A DNA stretch of 39,051 nucleotides from Paenibacillus sp. An7 (GCF_009870785.1 NZ_WTWX01000025.1:1-39051), one strand, 5' to 3'; shown: positions 6,695 to 15,039, counted from the stretch's first letter. Translations and numbers: made by a program. Notes: generated from the letters alone by a model not told the origin.

Positions 6695-7578
6695 ATTTGC
6701 GATTAAAGTTAGTTCTATCTAGATAAATGAGGTAGATCAGCAAAATGTCTAATCTTATTGGTTTATATAGTCGTTATCACACATGTGATAACTTTTTGAG
6801 AGGATTTTGGTCTGTCTACAATGTATTTCCTGCAATTTCGACTAACCTTCTTTCACATCGCAACAAAAGGGATTTATGCGCTTTGTGCTCTAATATAGAC
6901 ATAACAAAGGAGGGGTTATCGAATATAAATGGCTAAATCCATCGTAGAAATAATGAATTCACAATTTAATATCTGTAATTTAATTTATGTACAATAAAGT
7001 CGCAGAAGTTGCAATTTTTAATACCCGGAGGGCTCTACTATTTAGCTGACTTAACAGGGTATGATACATATGATACAGAGCTTAGAGATTATTATACATA
7101 TGAGCTTATATTTCTTTTTGTGCTGAACATGAATTCGTTAGATGCCTTGGTAAATTGTCTGATCATGAATCAATGAATTAGCATTTAGACAGGTGAATAT
7201 CTCTTTTTTGCTTAAGTGATTACCTTTAATTCACACCAAGTTTCATAAGGGACTCTTAGATACCCCAGATTTACTTACCTTCTACCAGTCTATACTCCCC
7301 ATGGCTGCTGCAGGGACTAGGCACGTTATTTCTATTACAGTTCAAAACAAGAAGAAACGAGAGAAAAACGGCGTGAAGAGATGAAAATGATCCTTCGCAA
7401 AGGTTATAAAGTCATGAACTATATCGGTGGAATTAATAACTGGGATCCATCATAGTAAGTTGTATAAAAATAAAGCGAAGGTACACTCATCTAAATGAGT
7501 GGCACCTCTTATTCAGGCGAAGATCCAATGAGAAAATAGCTCCCTTCTAGATTTTTTCATTATAACTTGGACATTTAG
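6695..7578 (+). other. Decayed stretch between csp copies 2 and 3
   Basis: About 880 bp without a convincing intact gene. A ribosome-binding-like AAGGAGGGG (6907-6915) precedes ATG 6929, but the frame closes after 22 codons. An open frame without a start, about 7000-7176, encodes a Tyr-rich segment (GGLYYLADLTGYDTYDTELR) that I cannot place. A rhodanese-like tail lies at 7321-7455. A hairpin with arms ACTCAT / ATGAGT lies near 7488-7503. I read this as the debris of one or more genes lost after csp duplication (inference). Confidence 0.4.
7321..7455 (+). pseudogene. Possible rhodanese-like C-terminal fragment
   Basis: A 44-codon open frame begins right after a stop codon and has no start with a ribosome binding site. 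Its end, LRKGYKVMNYIGGINNW, resembles the last strand and helix of rhodanese domains (GY.V.NL.GGI..W). The catalytic-loop Cys of a rhodanese is not visible. It is probably a gene remnant. It could also be chance similarity over about 17 residues. Confidence 0.3.
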
Positions 7579-7747
7579 TAGCTAATTGCTCTGAAATATG
7601 CTATAATAAGTTTATTGAAGTAATTGACCTAGGGAAATCTGCATAGCGTAGAGGGTTATTCTTTAAATGCAATAACCTTGTCCCCTATGTGTATTTTTAT
7701 GTAAGGTAAGAATTTCATGTAAATTTAAAAATTAGGTGGTAATAACA
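7579..7747 (+). promoter_or_regulatory. csp copy 3: promoter and structured 5' leader
   Basis: TAGCTA (7579-7584), 17 bp, extended -10 TGC-TATAAT (7602-7607). Outer stem CATAG (7642-7646) / CTATG (7685-7689) and the same inner GGTTATT / AATAACC stem. The inner loop differs in sequence (CTTTAAATGC) from the other copies. Confidence 0.75.
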
Positions 7748-7948
7748 ATGGAAACAGGAACAGTAAAATGGTTTAACGCAGAAAAAGGATTTGGCTTTAT
7801 CGAAGTAGAAGGCGGAGACGATGTATTCGTACATTTCAGCGCAATCACTGGAGACGGCTTCAAATCTTTGGACGAAGGACAACGTGTTGAATTCAACATC
7901 ACACAAGGCCAACGTGGTCCACAAGCTGAGAATGTTGTAAAACTCTAA
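7748..7948 (+). CDS. csp: Cold-shock protein, copy 3
   Basis: 66 residues. It differs from copies 1 and 2 only near the C terminus ([10 protein letters not shown] in place of [10 protein letters not shown]), a change shared with copy 4. RNP1 and RNP2 are intact. The Pro matches the more usual CspB/C sequence of Bacilli. ATG 7748 has the same GGTGG site. It is a single-gene unit with its own promoter, leader and terminator. Confidence 0.96.
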   Translation: METGTVKWFNAEKGFGFIEVEGGDDVFVHFSAITGDGFKSLDEGQRVEFNITQGQRGPQAENVVKL

Positions 7949-7960
7949 TATTGAGTTTCG

Positions 7961-7993
7961 AAGCGCCAAACTTTATGTTTGGCGCTTTTTTTA
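7961..7993 (+). terminator. Terminator of csp copy 3
   Basis: Stem AAGCGCCAAAC / GTTTGGCGCTT with a 5-nt loop and seven T residues. Confidence 0.92.
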
Positions 7994-8014
7994 TTACTAA
8001 TCTTTTATTCAGAC

Positions 8015-8064
8015 ACAAATAGAGCCAAGCCATACTTATAATCATATGGCATGGCTCTATTTGT
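8015..8064. repeat. 20-bp inverted repeat
   Basis: Arms at 8015-8034 and 8045-8064 pair over 20 bp with one mismatch and a 10-nt loop; the arms start and end with ACAAATAGAG / CTCTATTTGT. No long T run follows. It may be a back-up terminator or a small MITE-like hairpin. The rest of 8065-8286 shows nothing. Confidence 0.5.
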
Positions 8065-8286
8065 TGTTTATACGTTCTTCAGGGGAAAATACATTTAAAA
8101 GTTTGAAAAGTTCCATGTATGTCATCGTCTAATGTTATAACGAGGAACATCTCAATTAGCATTTTCGTAAGAGCTGCAAACTTTATCACTGATATATATC
8201 TCTGTACTTCGGTGTCAAGATTCAGAAGAGATGCATAGAAAAAACCGTAAAAAATAGAAGTTTTTAATTTCTCAGAAATCTGTTAC

Positions 8287-8330
8287 TATAAAAACAAGTA
8301 AACGTATTCAAAAAAATGTGTAAGCACATT
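8287..8330 (+). promoter_or_regulatory. Promoter-proximal control region of the GH3 gene
   Basis: A TATAAA -10-like box (8287-8292) is followed by AGTAAACGTATTCA (8297-8310), which fits the CcpA cre consensus with two mismatches. A perfect AATGTG-TAAG-CACATT palindrome follows (8315-8330). The arrangement suggests catabolite repression plus a specific repressor, as is usual for beta-glucosidase genes. No clear -35 box is seen. No regulator gene is adjacent. Confidence 0.4.
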
Positions 8331-8418
8331 CACCGAGAATACTAGATTTTAAATTTATGCCGAATCAACCACAATACATATTCCTATTACTAGAATAGGT
8401 AGACCAGGAGGGAATCAT

Positions 8419-11205
8419 TTGAGTTCAGATCTTATTGGTGTTCCATTAGAAGGGTTTGCAGAATTCAGTAGAAAAGTCGCAGCAGAAGGCGCAGTTCTCT
8501 TAAAAAATGAGGGGAAAGTTCTTCCTATACAGGTTTCCGAAAACGTTTCAGTTTTTGGACGCACCCAGGTAAATTACTATCGCAGCGGTACAGGATCGGG
8601 CGGAAGCGTAAACGTTGTATACACAACAAATCTGCTGGATGGACTCCGTGCTAAAGCACAAATTAGCATTAATGAAGAACTGGCATCGGTATACGAGAAA
8701 TGGATTGAAGAGAATCCATTTGATAATGGTGGAGGCGGCTGGGCTGCAGAGCCTTGGCATCAGCAAGAAATGCCTTTAACCGATGACCTCGTCGCTGCTG
8801 CAAGACAGAAATCAGCGAAAGCGATTATCGTCATCGGTCGTACCGCTGGGGAAGATCAAGATAATGCAGACGAGCAAGGAAGTTATCAGCTGACAGATGA
8901 TGAAAAAGCAATGCTAAAGATCGTTACAACTCATTTCGAGCAGACGATTGTCGTACTAAACGTATCCAATATTATTGATATGAGCTGGCTGAGTGAGAAG
9001 ACTTTTGTTCATCCGATCTCAAGCGTAATTTACGCTTGGCAGGGCGGAATGGAAGGCGGAAATGCAATTGCGGACGTGCTGGTTGGTGAAGTGACGCCAA
9101 GCGGGAAATTAACGGATACGATTGCTTACTCTATTGAAGATTACCCATCCACAAAGAATTACGGCAATGAATTTAAGAACCTTTATGAAGAAGATATTTA
9201 TGTAGGTTACCGCTACTTTGAGACGTTCTGTCCAGATAAGGTTCAATTTGAATTTGGGTATGGCTTGTCTTATACCACTTTCGAGGTAAAGCCTGAAGAA
9301 GCTAAGCAGATCACAAAAGACGGATTAAAGTATATTGAGCTTGAGGTAACTGTAACTAATACCGGGGATACCTATGCAGGCAAAGAGACAGTACAAGTCT
9401 ACTATGAAGCGCCTCAAGGGAAACTCGGAAAGCCGGCCAAAGCGCTTGCTGCTTTTGCAAAAACAAAAATCGTTCAGCCGGGTGAATCCGAACGTTTGAC
9501 GTTGCAATTCCCTGTGAATTCAATGGCTTCGTATGATGACAGCGGGGTAACGGGATTCCCATCTGCTTATGTTTTAGAAGAAGGAAGTTATTTATTTTAT
9601 GTTGGCACAAGTGTAAAACAGGTAGAAAAAGTATCGGTGGATGGACAGAATGGCTATCATATTGAGGAACTTATTGTCGTTGAACAGCTGCAAGAAGCGA
9701 TGGCACCAACAGAGAAATTCAAAAGAATGAAGCCAGGCGTTCGCAAAGAAGATGGGATTTATGAATTGGCAGAGGCTGAAGTTCCTACCCGCCAAATTTC
9801 TTTAGCAGATCGAATTGAAGCCAATTTACCGAAAACATGGGATCAAATAGGAGACCAAGGTTATAAGCTGAGTGACGTACATGAGCAGAAAGTCAGCATG
9901 GAAGCTTTTATCGCTCAACTTAGTGATCAAGATTTAGCAGCTATTATTAGAGGAGAAGGCATGAGCAGCCCGCTCGTTACACCGGGAACAGCATCTGCTT
10001 TTGGCGGTGTAAGCGACAGTCTTCTTAGCTATGGTATTCCAGTCGGCTGTACATCTGACGGCCCTTCGGGAATCCGAATGGACAGTGGGCAGCAGGCAAC
10101 TCAGGTTGCGATTGGAACATTGCTTGCCGCAACATGGGATACGGATTTAGTAGAAGAATTATATGTTTTGGAAGGTAAGGAGCTGGTGCGTAACAATATT
10201 GATACGTTGCTCGGACCCGGACTTAATATTCGTCGTAGTCCGCTAAATGGACGTAACTTTGAATATTTCTCAGAAGATCCACTGGTCTCCGGCTTGTTTG
10301 CATCAGCTTGTACCCGCGGGCTTCGCAAGGGCGGTTCGCTAGCAACGCTGAAACACTTTGCCTGCAACAACCAGGAGAAATACCGTACGAAAGTGGATGC
10401 GGTTGTATCTGAGCGGGCTTTGCGAGAAATCTATCTTAAAGGATTCGAAATTGCAGTAAAAGAAGGCGGAGCGAATTCAATTATGACTTCGTATAATCCG
10501 GTCAACGGACATTGGGCAGCATCGAATTATGATCTGAATACGACGATTCTTCGCGGTGAGTGGGGTTTCAAAGGGATCGTAATGACGGATTGGTGGGCTG
10601 TAATGAACGATGTCGTAGACGGGGGACCGGCTGATCGTAAATATACCAATCACATGGCGCGTGCTCAAAACGATCTATATATGGTCGTTAGTAATTACGG
10701 AGCTGAAACAAATGCCTGGGGAGACAACACAATAGAGTCACTTGATAATGGTACTCTTACCCGTGGTGAGTTACAGCGTAATGCAATGAATATCTGTGGA
10801 TTCTTAATGCAAGCACTTGTATTTTCTAGAGAGCAAGTTATTCAGGAAAAAATCGAAACATGTAAGGCAGATGCTTCTCTGCAAGCAGAAGAGGCTCAAG
10901 TGATCGGGCAAGATGAGCAGATAAAAGTGACTCCATCTGGCTCAACCATCATCAAAGTGAATGAGTCAGGCGTATATCGTATGTTTGCCGGCTTGATGTC
11001 TCCAGATGGGGAGCTGTCACAAAGTGCCTGCAATCTGATTCTGAATGATCAAGTAGCAACGACCATTCAGACGAATGGTACAGAAGGCAGATGGATCAAG
11101 CTGAAACAAGCTAAGGTAGAGCTGGAAGCAGGACTTTACGAGATGAAGTTTGAACATATTAAGCCTGGTATGCATATCGACTGGATAGAATTTAAGCAGG
11201 TATAA
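8419..11205 (+). CDS. GH3 beta-glucosidase with permuted domain order
   Basis: 928 residues, no signal peptide, so probably cytoplasmic hydrolysis of beta-glucosides or cello-oligosaccharides. The domain order is reversed relative to classical GH3. The GH3 C-terminal domain comes first (about 10-290), with AAEGAVLLKNEGKVLPI and the likely acid/base Glu145 in TAGEDQDNADEQG. A fibronectin-III-like domain follows (about 310-420). The TIM-barrel GH3 N-terminal domain is at about 470-770, with DGPSGIRM, the KH of TLKHFACNNQE, and the nucleophile Asp724 in GIVMTDWW. A CBM6-like beta domain ends the protein (about 840-928, GLYEMKFEHIKPGMHIDWIE). This order is known from Ruminococcus albus and Butyrivibrio beta-glucosidases. 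The TTG start at 8419 is fixed by AGGAGGG seven bases upstream. It is monocistronic. Confidence 0.92.
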   Translation: MSSDLIGVPLEGFAEFSRKVAAEGAVLLKNEGKVLPIQVSENVSVFGRTQVNYYRSGTGSGGSVNVVYTTNLLDGLRAKAQISINEELASVYEKWIEENPFDNGGGGWAAEPWHQQEMPLTDDLVAAARQKSAKAIIVIGRTAGEDQDNADEQGSYQLTDDEKAMLKIVTTHFEQTIVVLNVSNIIDMSWLSEKTFVHPISSVIYAWQGGMEGGNAIADVLVGEVTPSGKLTDTIAYSIEDYPSTKNYGNEFKNLYEEDIYVGYRYFETFCPDKVQFEFGYGLSYTTFEVKPEEAKQITKDGLKYIELEVTVTNTGDTYAGKETVQVYYEAPQGKLGKPAKALAAFAKTKIVQPGESERLTLQFPVNSMASYDDSGVTGFPSAYVLEEGSYLFYVGTSVKQVEKVSVDGQNGYHIEELIVVEQLQEAMAPTEKFKRMKPGVRKEDGIYELAEAEVPTRQISLADRIEANLPKTWDQIGDQGYKLSDVHEQKVSMEAFIAQLSDQDLAAIIRGEGMSSPLVTPGTASAFGGVSDSLLSYGIPVGCTSDGPSGIRMDSGQQATQVAIGTLLAATWDTDLVEELYVLEGKELVRNNIDTLLGPGLNIRRSPLNGRNFEYFSEDPLVSGLFASACTRGLRKGGSLATLKHFACNNQEKYRTKVDAVVSERALREIYLKGFEIAVKEGGANSIMTSYNPVNGHWAASNYDLNTTILRGEWGFKGIVMTDWWAVMNDVVDGGPADRKYTNHMARAQNDLYMVVSNYGAETNAWGDNTIESLDNGTLTRGELQRNAMNICGFLMQALVFSREQVIQEKIETCKADASLQAEEAQVIGQDEQIKVTPSGSTIIKVNESGVYRMFAGLMSPDGELSQSACNLILNDQVATTIQTNGTEGRWIKLKQAKVELEAGLYEMKFEHIKPGMHIDWIEFKQV

Positions 11206-11231
11206 TCAGCGAAAAACACTTATTTTTGGCT

Positions 11232-11286
11232 AAAAAGTCTGTAGATATGGTCCTTCTAGAACAATGAGGATCTCTGCAGACTTTTT
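11232..11286 (+). terminator. Terminator of the GH3 gene
   Basis: A long imperfect stem with AAAAAGTCTGTAGA paired to TCTGCAGACTTTTT (one G-U). The right arm itself ends in the T tract. Confidence 0.8.
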
Positions 11287-11348
11287 GCTATATAGATGAA
11301 GAAAGGGGTGGGCTGCTTCTTTTCCATTTTATACATTTATAATATATG

Positions 11349-11513
11349 TAGCTAAATGTTCGGAGATGTGCTATACTAAGTTTATTGAAGTATTGACCTA
11401 ACGAATCCACATAGCGTAGAGGGTTATTCTTTAATAATAACCTTGTACCCTATGTGTATTTTTATTTTAAGGTAAGAATTTCATGTAAATTTAAAAATTA
11501 GGTGGTAATAACA
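11349..11513 (+). promoter_or_regulatory. csp copy 4: promoter and structured 5' leader
   Basis: TAGCTA (11349-11354), 17 bp, extended -10 TGC-TATACT (11372-11377). Outer stem CACATAG (11408-11414) / CTATGTG (11450-11456). The inner GGTTATT / AATAACC stem has the shortest loop of the four copies. Confidence 0.75.
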
Positions 11514-11714
11514 ATGGAAACAGGAACAGTAAAATGGTTTAACGCAGAAAAAGGATTTGGCTTCATCGAGGTTGAAGGCGGAAGCGACGTATTCGTACAC
11601 TTCAGCGCAATCACTGGAGACGGATTCAAATCTTTGGACGAAGGTCAACGTGTTGAATTCAATATCACACAAGGCCAACGCGGTCCACAAGCTGAAAATG
11701 TTGTAAAACTCTAA
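11514..11714 (+). CDS. csp: Cold-shock protein, copy 4
   Basis: 66 residues; differs from copy 3 by one residue (GGSDVFVHF in place of GGDDVFVHF) and by several silent changes (for example TTCATCGAGGTTGAAG). It is therefore the oldest or least homogenised copy. RNP motifs are intact. ATG 11514 follows GGTGG. A YdjO-type cold-inducible gene lies 80 bp downstream, after the terminator, an association known from Bacilli. Confidence 0.96.
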   Translation: METGTVKWFNAEKGFGFIEVEGGSDVFVHFSAITGDGFKSLDEGQRVEFNITQGQRGPQAENVVKL

Positions 11715-11725
11715 TTAAGAGTCTT

Positions 11726-11757
11726 ATGCCTCAAACGTATCGTTTGGGGCATTTTTA
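11726..11757 (+). terminator. Terminator of csp copy 4
   Basis: Stem ATGCCTCAAACG / CGTTTGGGGCAT (one G-U) with a 3-nt loop and a T-rich tail. Confidence 0.9.
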
Positions 11758-11795
11758 TTTATATAACCTATTCAGATACAGAAAGAGGGATGCGA

Positions 11796-12008
11796 ATGTA
11801 CAATTCTCGAAGAAAACCAATGGAAGATGTACCAATGGAGTTAACGGCAGTATGGTCTTGTTCGAACGACGATTGCAAAGGATGGATGAGAGATAACTTC
11901 GTATTCTCCGAGGTTCCCGTATGCCCTCAGTGTCAGTCTAGCATGATAAAAGATGAGAGAATGCTTGCAGCTGTGATGAACACGAGTCCGAACCAAAATA
12001 AAAAATAA
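11796..12008 (+). CDS. ydjO: YdjO-type cold-inducible zinc-ribbon protein
   Basis: A small protein of 70 residues with a zinc-ribbon-like Cys pattern: Cys-X4-Cys in WSCSNDDCKGWMRDNF and Cys-X2-Cys in VCPQCQSSM. This matches B. subtilis YdjO, annotated as a cold-inducible protein of unknown mechanism. The location just after a csp gene supports the call. I prefer ATG 11796 over ATG 11790, because AGAGGG (11784-11789) touches the first ATG but is six bases from the second. It may be expressed by read-through from csp copy 4; no separate promoter is obvious in the short gap. Confidence 0.85.
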   Translation: MYNSRRKPMEDVPMELTAVWSCSNDDCKGWMRDNFVFSEVPVCPQCQSSMIKDERMLAAVMNTSPNQNKK

Positions 12009-12042
12009 GGGGACGAGAGCTTTACTCTCTTTCCTTTATAAA

Positions 12043-12077
12043 GGCACCGATTTCATTGCTTCGGTGTTCTTTTTTTT
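12043..12077 (+). terminator. Terminator of ydjO
   Basis: Stem GCACCGA / TCGGTGT with a 10-nt loop, followed by eight T residues. Confidence 0.88.
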
Positions 12078-12112
12078 ATGCGGTGTCAGACGGATAGAAA
12101 GGGATGAAATGT

Positions 12113-12337
12113 ATGCACTTGTTTCAGGATTATAATTTAAAAGTGAAAAAGACATTCAATGCAACGAACACCGAAGAGGTGCTTACGGTTTCAGAGGCGG
12201 GAAATCTATTGGGCTTATCCAAAGACCAAATGAAATTGTATGTAGATAAAAATAAATTAACCAAGGTTCCGATTAATAGAAGTGTGCATCGATATCTTTT
12301 ACTAAAAGAAGAAATTGATAAAATAGTTAAGACGTAA
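12113..12337 (+). CDS. Small helix-turn-helix protein, excisionase/MerR-like
   Basis: 74 residues. LTVSEAGNLLGLSKDQMKLYVDKNKL is the shape of a winged helix-turn-helix of the excisionase/MerR type (LTV.EAA.LLG.S..T...). The C-terminal HRYLLLKEEIDKIV fits the wing and last helix. The N-terminal 25 residues are unassigned. It probably binds DNA; the target is unknown. ATG 12113 is preferred to ATG 12104 because AAAGGG directly abuts the latter. It has its own terminator. There is no recombinase nearby, so a role as a phage excisionase is unlikely here. Confidence 0.65.
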   Translation: MHLFQDYNLKVKKTFNATNTEEVLTVSEAGNLLGLSKDQMKLYVDKNKLTKVPINRSVHRYLLLKEEIDKIVKT

Positions 12338-12339
12338 TG

Positions 12340-12365
12340 AACACCAACGATATGGTGTTTTTTTT
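12340..12365 (+). terminator. Terminator of the small HTH gene
   Basis: Stem AACACCA / TGGTGTT with a 6-nt loop and eight T residues, three bases after the stop codon. Confidence 0.9.
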
Positions 12366-12429
12366 ATTGGGCAAAATATGAAGATGACAGTAAAAAGATA
12401 AAAGGGTGTCTTCAACAAATTCGTTAGAT

Positions 12430-12458
12430 TGAAACCTTCGTATTCTTTTTTATGTATT
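12430..12458 (+). promoter_or_regulatory. ECF (SigW-like) promoter of the pspA operon
   Basis: TGAAAC (12430-12435) followed by C, then 17 bp from the hexamer to TGTATT (12453-12458). This matches the ECF-sigma pattern TGAAAC-N16/17-CGTA with one change in the -10. In B. subtilis pspA-ydjGHI is transcribed by SigW, which supports the reading. A SigA-type alternative is not evident. Confidence 0.6.
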
Positions 12459-12495
12459 ATAGAGTAAAGATTCTTTCCAAAAGGAGGAGATATTC

Positions 12496-13185
12496 ATCAG
12501 TATCCTATCTAGATTCAGAGACGTGATGAAAGCGAATATGCATGATTTGGTTACCAAAGCAGAAGATCCTGAGAAAATGATGAATAACTATATGAAGCAA
12601 CTGAACATGGACATAGGTAAAGTGAAATCAGAAACAGCGTCGGTAGCAGCGGAAGAGAAAAGAGCGAAGAGAGCGCTCGATGAGGCAAAAGCAGAAGTAA
12701 ATAAACTGCAGCGATATGCTGAGAAAGCAGTGGAGTCCGGAAACGAGGAGCAAGCATTGCAGTTTCTAGACCGTAAGGCAGCACAAGCAGAGAAATTAGG
12801 TGATCTGGAATCTGCATATGAACGTGCTTCCTCTAACAAGAAAAATATGAAGCAGATGCACGATAAACTGAGCTCTGATCTTAACGTCCTAGAGAAACGA
12901 CATGCAGAATTAAACGGAAAGATAGCTGCTACGGCTGCTCAGCAGAAATTAAATGCGATGGGCTCAAATGCGGATGTTAGCGGCTCTGTGTTCGATGTAA
13001 TCGAAGAAAAGGTTAATAAAGCATATGATGAAGCCATGGCTATTGCTGAACTTAGAGAGCAACCGAAGGACGATCTCGATGAACTTATTGCTCAGTTGGA
13101 GAGGGAGAACAATAACAGTTCGATTAGGAATGCAGAAGAGGAACTTGCCATGATTAAAGATAAACTCAACAACAAGAAGTCATAA
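12496..13185 (+). CDS. pspA: PspA/IM30 phage-shock protein, probable AUC start
   Basis: About 229 residues, almost wholly alpha-helical coiled coil. It is an ESCRT-III-like peripheral membrane protein that coats and stabilises damaged membrane. KAEDPEKMMNNYMKQLNMDI and AEEKRAKRALDEA closely follow B. subtilis PspA (YdjF). Conserved family residues SILSRFRDVM are encoded upstream of the first canonical start codons (GTG 12523, ATG 12526). They align with the MSIIGRFKDIM start of YdjF. The codon in the Met position is ATC (12496), seven bases after a perfect AAGGAGGA (12481-12488). I therefore place the start at ATC. A start at 12523/12526 would remove part of the membrane-binding helix and leaves no good ribosome binding site. 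First gene of a four-gene operon. Confidence 0.88.
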   Translation: MSILSRFRDVMKANMHDLVTKAEDPEKMMNNYMKQLNMDIGKVKSETASVAAEEKRAKRALDEAKAEVNKLQRYAEKAVESGNEEQALQFLDRKAAQAEKLGDLESAYERASSNKKNMKQMHDKLSSDLNVLEKRHAELNGKIAATAAQQKLNAMGSNADVSGSVFDVIEEKVNKAYDEAMAIAELREQPKDDLDELIAQLERENNNSSIRNAEEELAMIKDKLNNKKS

Positions 13186-13213
13186 ATTCTTGGATGGGTA
13201 GTGAGGTGAACAT

Positions 13214-14245
13214 ATGCCAGTCATCGAATATAAATGTCCGAACTGCGGAACCAGCATGGTGTTTGACAGTGAGTCAGGAATGCTGCATTGTCCGAGTTGT
13301 GGTCGTGACGATAATATTGAGGGAATTACGGATCCTTTAACCAGAAATGTGTTTACCGAAAATGAAGTAAGTGAATACCACTGCACTAGCTGCGGCGCGG
13401 TCATCATGACAGAGGCAGAAACAGCAGCTACGGTATGCAGTTTCTGTGGTTCCTCTGTTGTGCTTGGCGACCGGCTTACGGGAGAACTGGCCCCGGCAAA
13501 GATTATTCCATTTTCGATTAGCAAAGAAGAAGCAATACAAGCTTTTCGAAAATGGTGCCGAAATGGACTGCTTACGCCAAGTGGTTTTATGACAGCGGAT
13601 CGAATTAAAGGAATTACCGGAATCTACGTGCCTTTCTGGTTATATGGATTACATAATCACATTGAAGTCCGTGGACTGGGTACAAAAGTGAGGAGTTACA
13701 CAAGAGGAGATTATCATTATACGGAAACGATGCATTTTGAGGTATATCGTAAGATCCGGCTCAATTACGAGAATGTACCGATTGACGCGGCAGAGAAAAT
13801 GAATGATGAACTGATGGAAAAGCTTGAACCTTTCCCATACGGTCAGCTAAAAAGCTTTAAATCCCCTTATCTTGCCGGGTTTATTGCCGAAAAATACAGC
13901 TACGATGAATCAGAGCTGCTGCCGCGGGCAAAGGAAAAGATTCGTAAGTATATCGATTCTTACATTCAGTCTTCGGCTTCTGGTTATGCCACGGTAAGTT
14001 TCACGGATAAGCAGATCGATACAACCTTAGCACGTGCCGATTATGTCCTGCTTCCGGTATGGATGGTGCAATATGATTATAATAAGGCAGAGCATACATT
14101 TGCGATGAACGGACAGACAGGTAAAGTGGTGGGCAAACCTCCGATTAGCAAAGGGAAAGTAAGTGCTTGGTTTGCAGGAATCTCGGGTATTTCCTTTTTA
14201 TCGCTGAAACTGATTTCCTGGATAATGGGAGGAGGATTTTGGTGA
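13214..14245 (+). CDS. ydjG: YdjG-like zinc-ribbon membrane protein
   Basis: 343 residues; the function is not known in detail, but the gene accompanies pspA in Bacilli. The N terminus has two zinc-ribbon units: YKCPNCGTSMVF ... LHCPSCGRDD (residues 7-35) and YHCTSCGAVIM ... VCSFCGSSVVLG (about 55-85). A soluble middle domain follows. A C-terminal hydrophobic segment, AGISGISFLSLKLISWIMGG, anchors it in the membrane, probably tail-in. ATG 13214 follows GAGGTG at a good distance. It lies 28 bp after pspA and overlaps ydjH by four bases (GTGA), so it is translationally coupled. Likely part of SigW-controlled envelope defence. Confidence 0.88.
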   Translation: MPVIEYKCPNCGTSMVFDSESGMLHCPSCGRDDNIEGITDPLTRNVFTENEVSEYHCTSCGAVIMTEAETAATVCSFCGSSVVLGDRLTGELAPAKIIPFSISKEEAIQAFRKWCRNGLLTPSGFMTADRIKGITGIYVPFWLYGLHNHIEVRGLGTKVRSYTRGDYHYTETMHFEVYRKIRLNYENVPIDAAEKMNDELMEKLEPFPYGQLKSFKSPYLAGFIAEKYSYDESELLPRAKEKIRKYIDSYIQSSASGYATVSFTDKQIDTTLARADYVLLPVWMVQYDYNKAEHTFAMNGQTGKVVGKPPISKGKVSAWFAGISGISFLSLKLISWIMGGGFW

Positions 14246-15039
14246 AAAAAATGAAAGCGATCCTATCTTTTCTCCTGATTTTTTTCGTTATTTTCGTTAT
14301 TGCTCCTCTTGACCTAGCGGGAGCTGCTGAATCAAGTTCTATAGCTGCGGAGAAACAGTTAATCTACGATGAAGCAGGGCTATTAACTCAGGCGCAAGCA
14401 GACAGACTCAATACCATGGCCAATGCGTATGGGGCCGAGCGGAACACGGATATTATCATCTATACAACATTAAATGAAGAAGATGTAGATGTTATGATTT
14501 TGACAGAAGACTTCTATGATGAGCATGCTCCCGGATATGATAAGCCGCATGGGAATGCCGTTATTTTGACACTGGATATGTACAATACAGACGTATATAT
14601 CGCTGGATTTTATAAAGGGCTGGATTATCTTAATGACAGCAGACTAGACCAAATACGAACCAAGATCAGTCCTGATCTAAGTTATGGAAATTATGAACTT
14701 GCATTTGAGAATTATGTTCTAACCGTCTATGAGTTTATGGAACACCGTCCAGGAGTTTTATTTAATATTTGGTTTCAACTGGCCGTTTCTTTGGGGATCG
14801 GCGCTCTAGTTGTCGGGGTGATGGCTTATCGCTCTGGGGGACGTATCACGGTGAACCGGCAGACATATGAAGATGCAAGTGCATCAGGCATACTGGATCG
14901 TCAAGATCGGTATCTGAGAACAACAGTGACCAAACGCAAGATTGAACGGAATAATAATAATGGCGGTCCTGGTGGCGGCGGTGGTGGAGGAATCAGTAAA
15001 GGCGGCCACTCGCATAGCGGAAGCAGAGGATCGTTCTAA
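14242..15039 (+). CDS. ydjH: YdjH-like TPM-domain membrane protein
   Basis: 265 residues. A signal peptide comes first (KAILSFLLIFFVIFVIAPLDLAGAA). An extracytoplasmic TPM domain (about 35-165) follows, containing YDEAGLLTQAQADRLN and NAVILTLDMYN. Next is a transmembrane helix (LFNIWFQLAVSLGIGALVVG), then a cytoplasmic tail ending in a Gly-rich run and GGHSHSGSRGSF. This arrangement is the YgcG/YdjH family. The start is GTG 14242, overlapping the ydjG stop codon and preceded by GGAGGA; the GTG-AAA-AAA start gives a proper lysine-rich signal peptide. The protein probably helps PspA and YdjI at the membrane; the molecular role is unknown. Confidence 0.88.
   Translation: MKKMKAILSFLLIFFVIFVIAPLDLAGAAESSSIAAEKQLIYDEAGLLTQAQADRLNTMANAYGAERNTDIIIYTTLNEEDVDVMILTEDFYDEHAPGYDKPHGNAVILTLDMYNTDVYIAGFYKGLDYLNDSRLDQIRTKISPDLSYGNYELAFENYVLTVYEFMEHRPGVLFNIWFQLAVSLGIGALVVGVMAYRSGGRITVNRQTYEDASASGILDRQDRYLRTTVTKRKIERNNNNGGPGGGGGGGISKGGHSHSGSRGSF

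Noticed and set aside
6745..6936. 63-codon plus-strand frame after csp copy 2
   Set aside because: No ribosome binding site before its ATG and no recognisable protein features.
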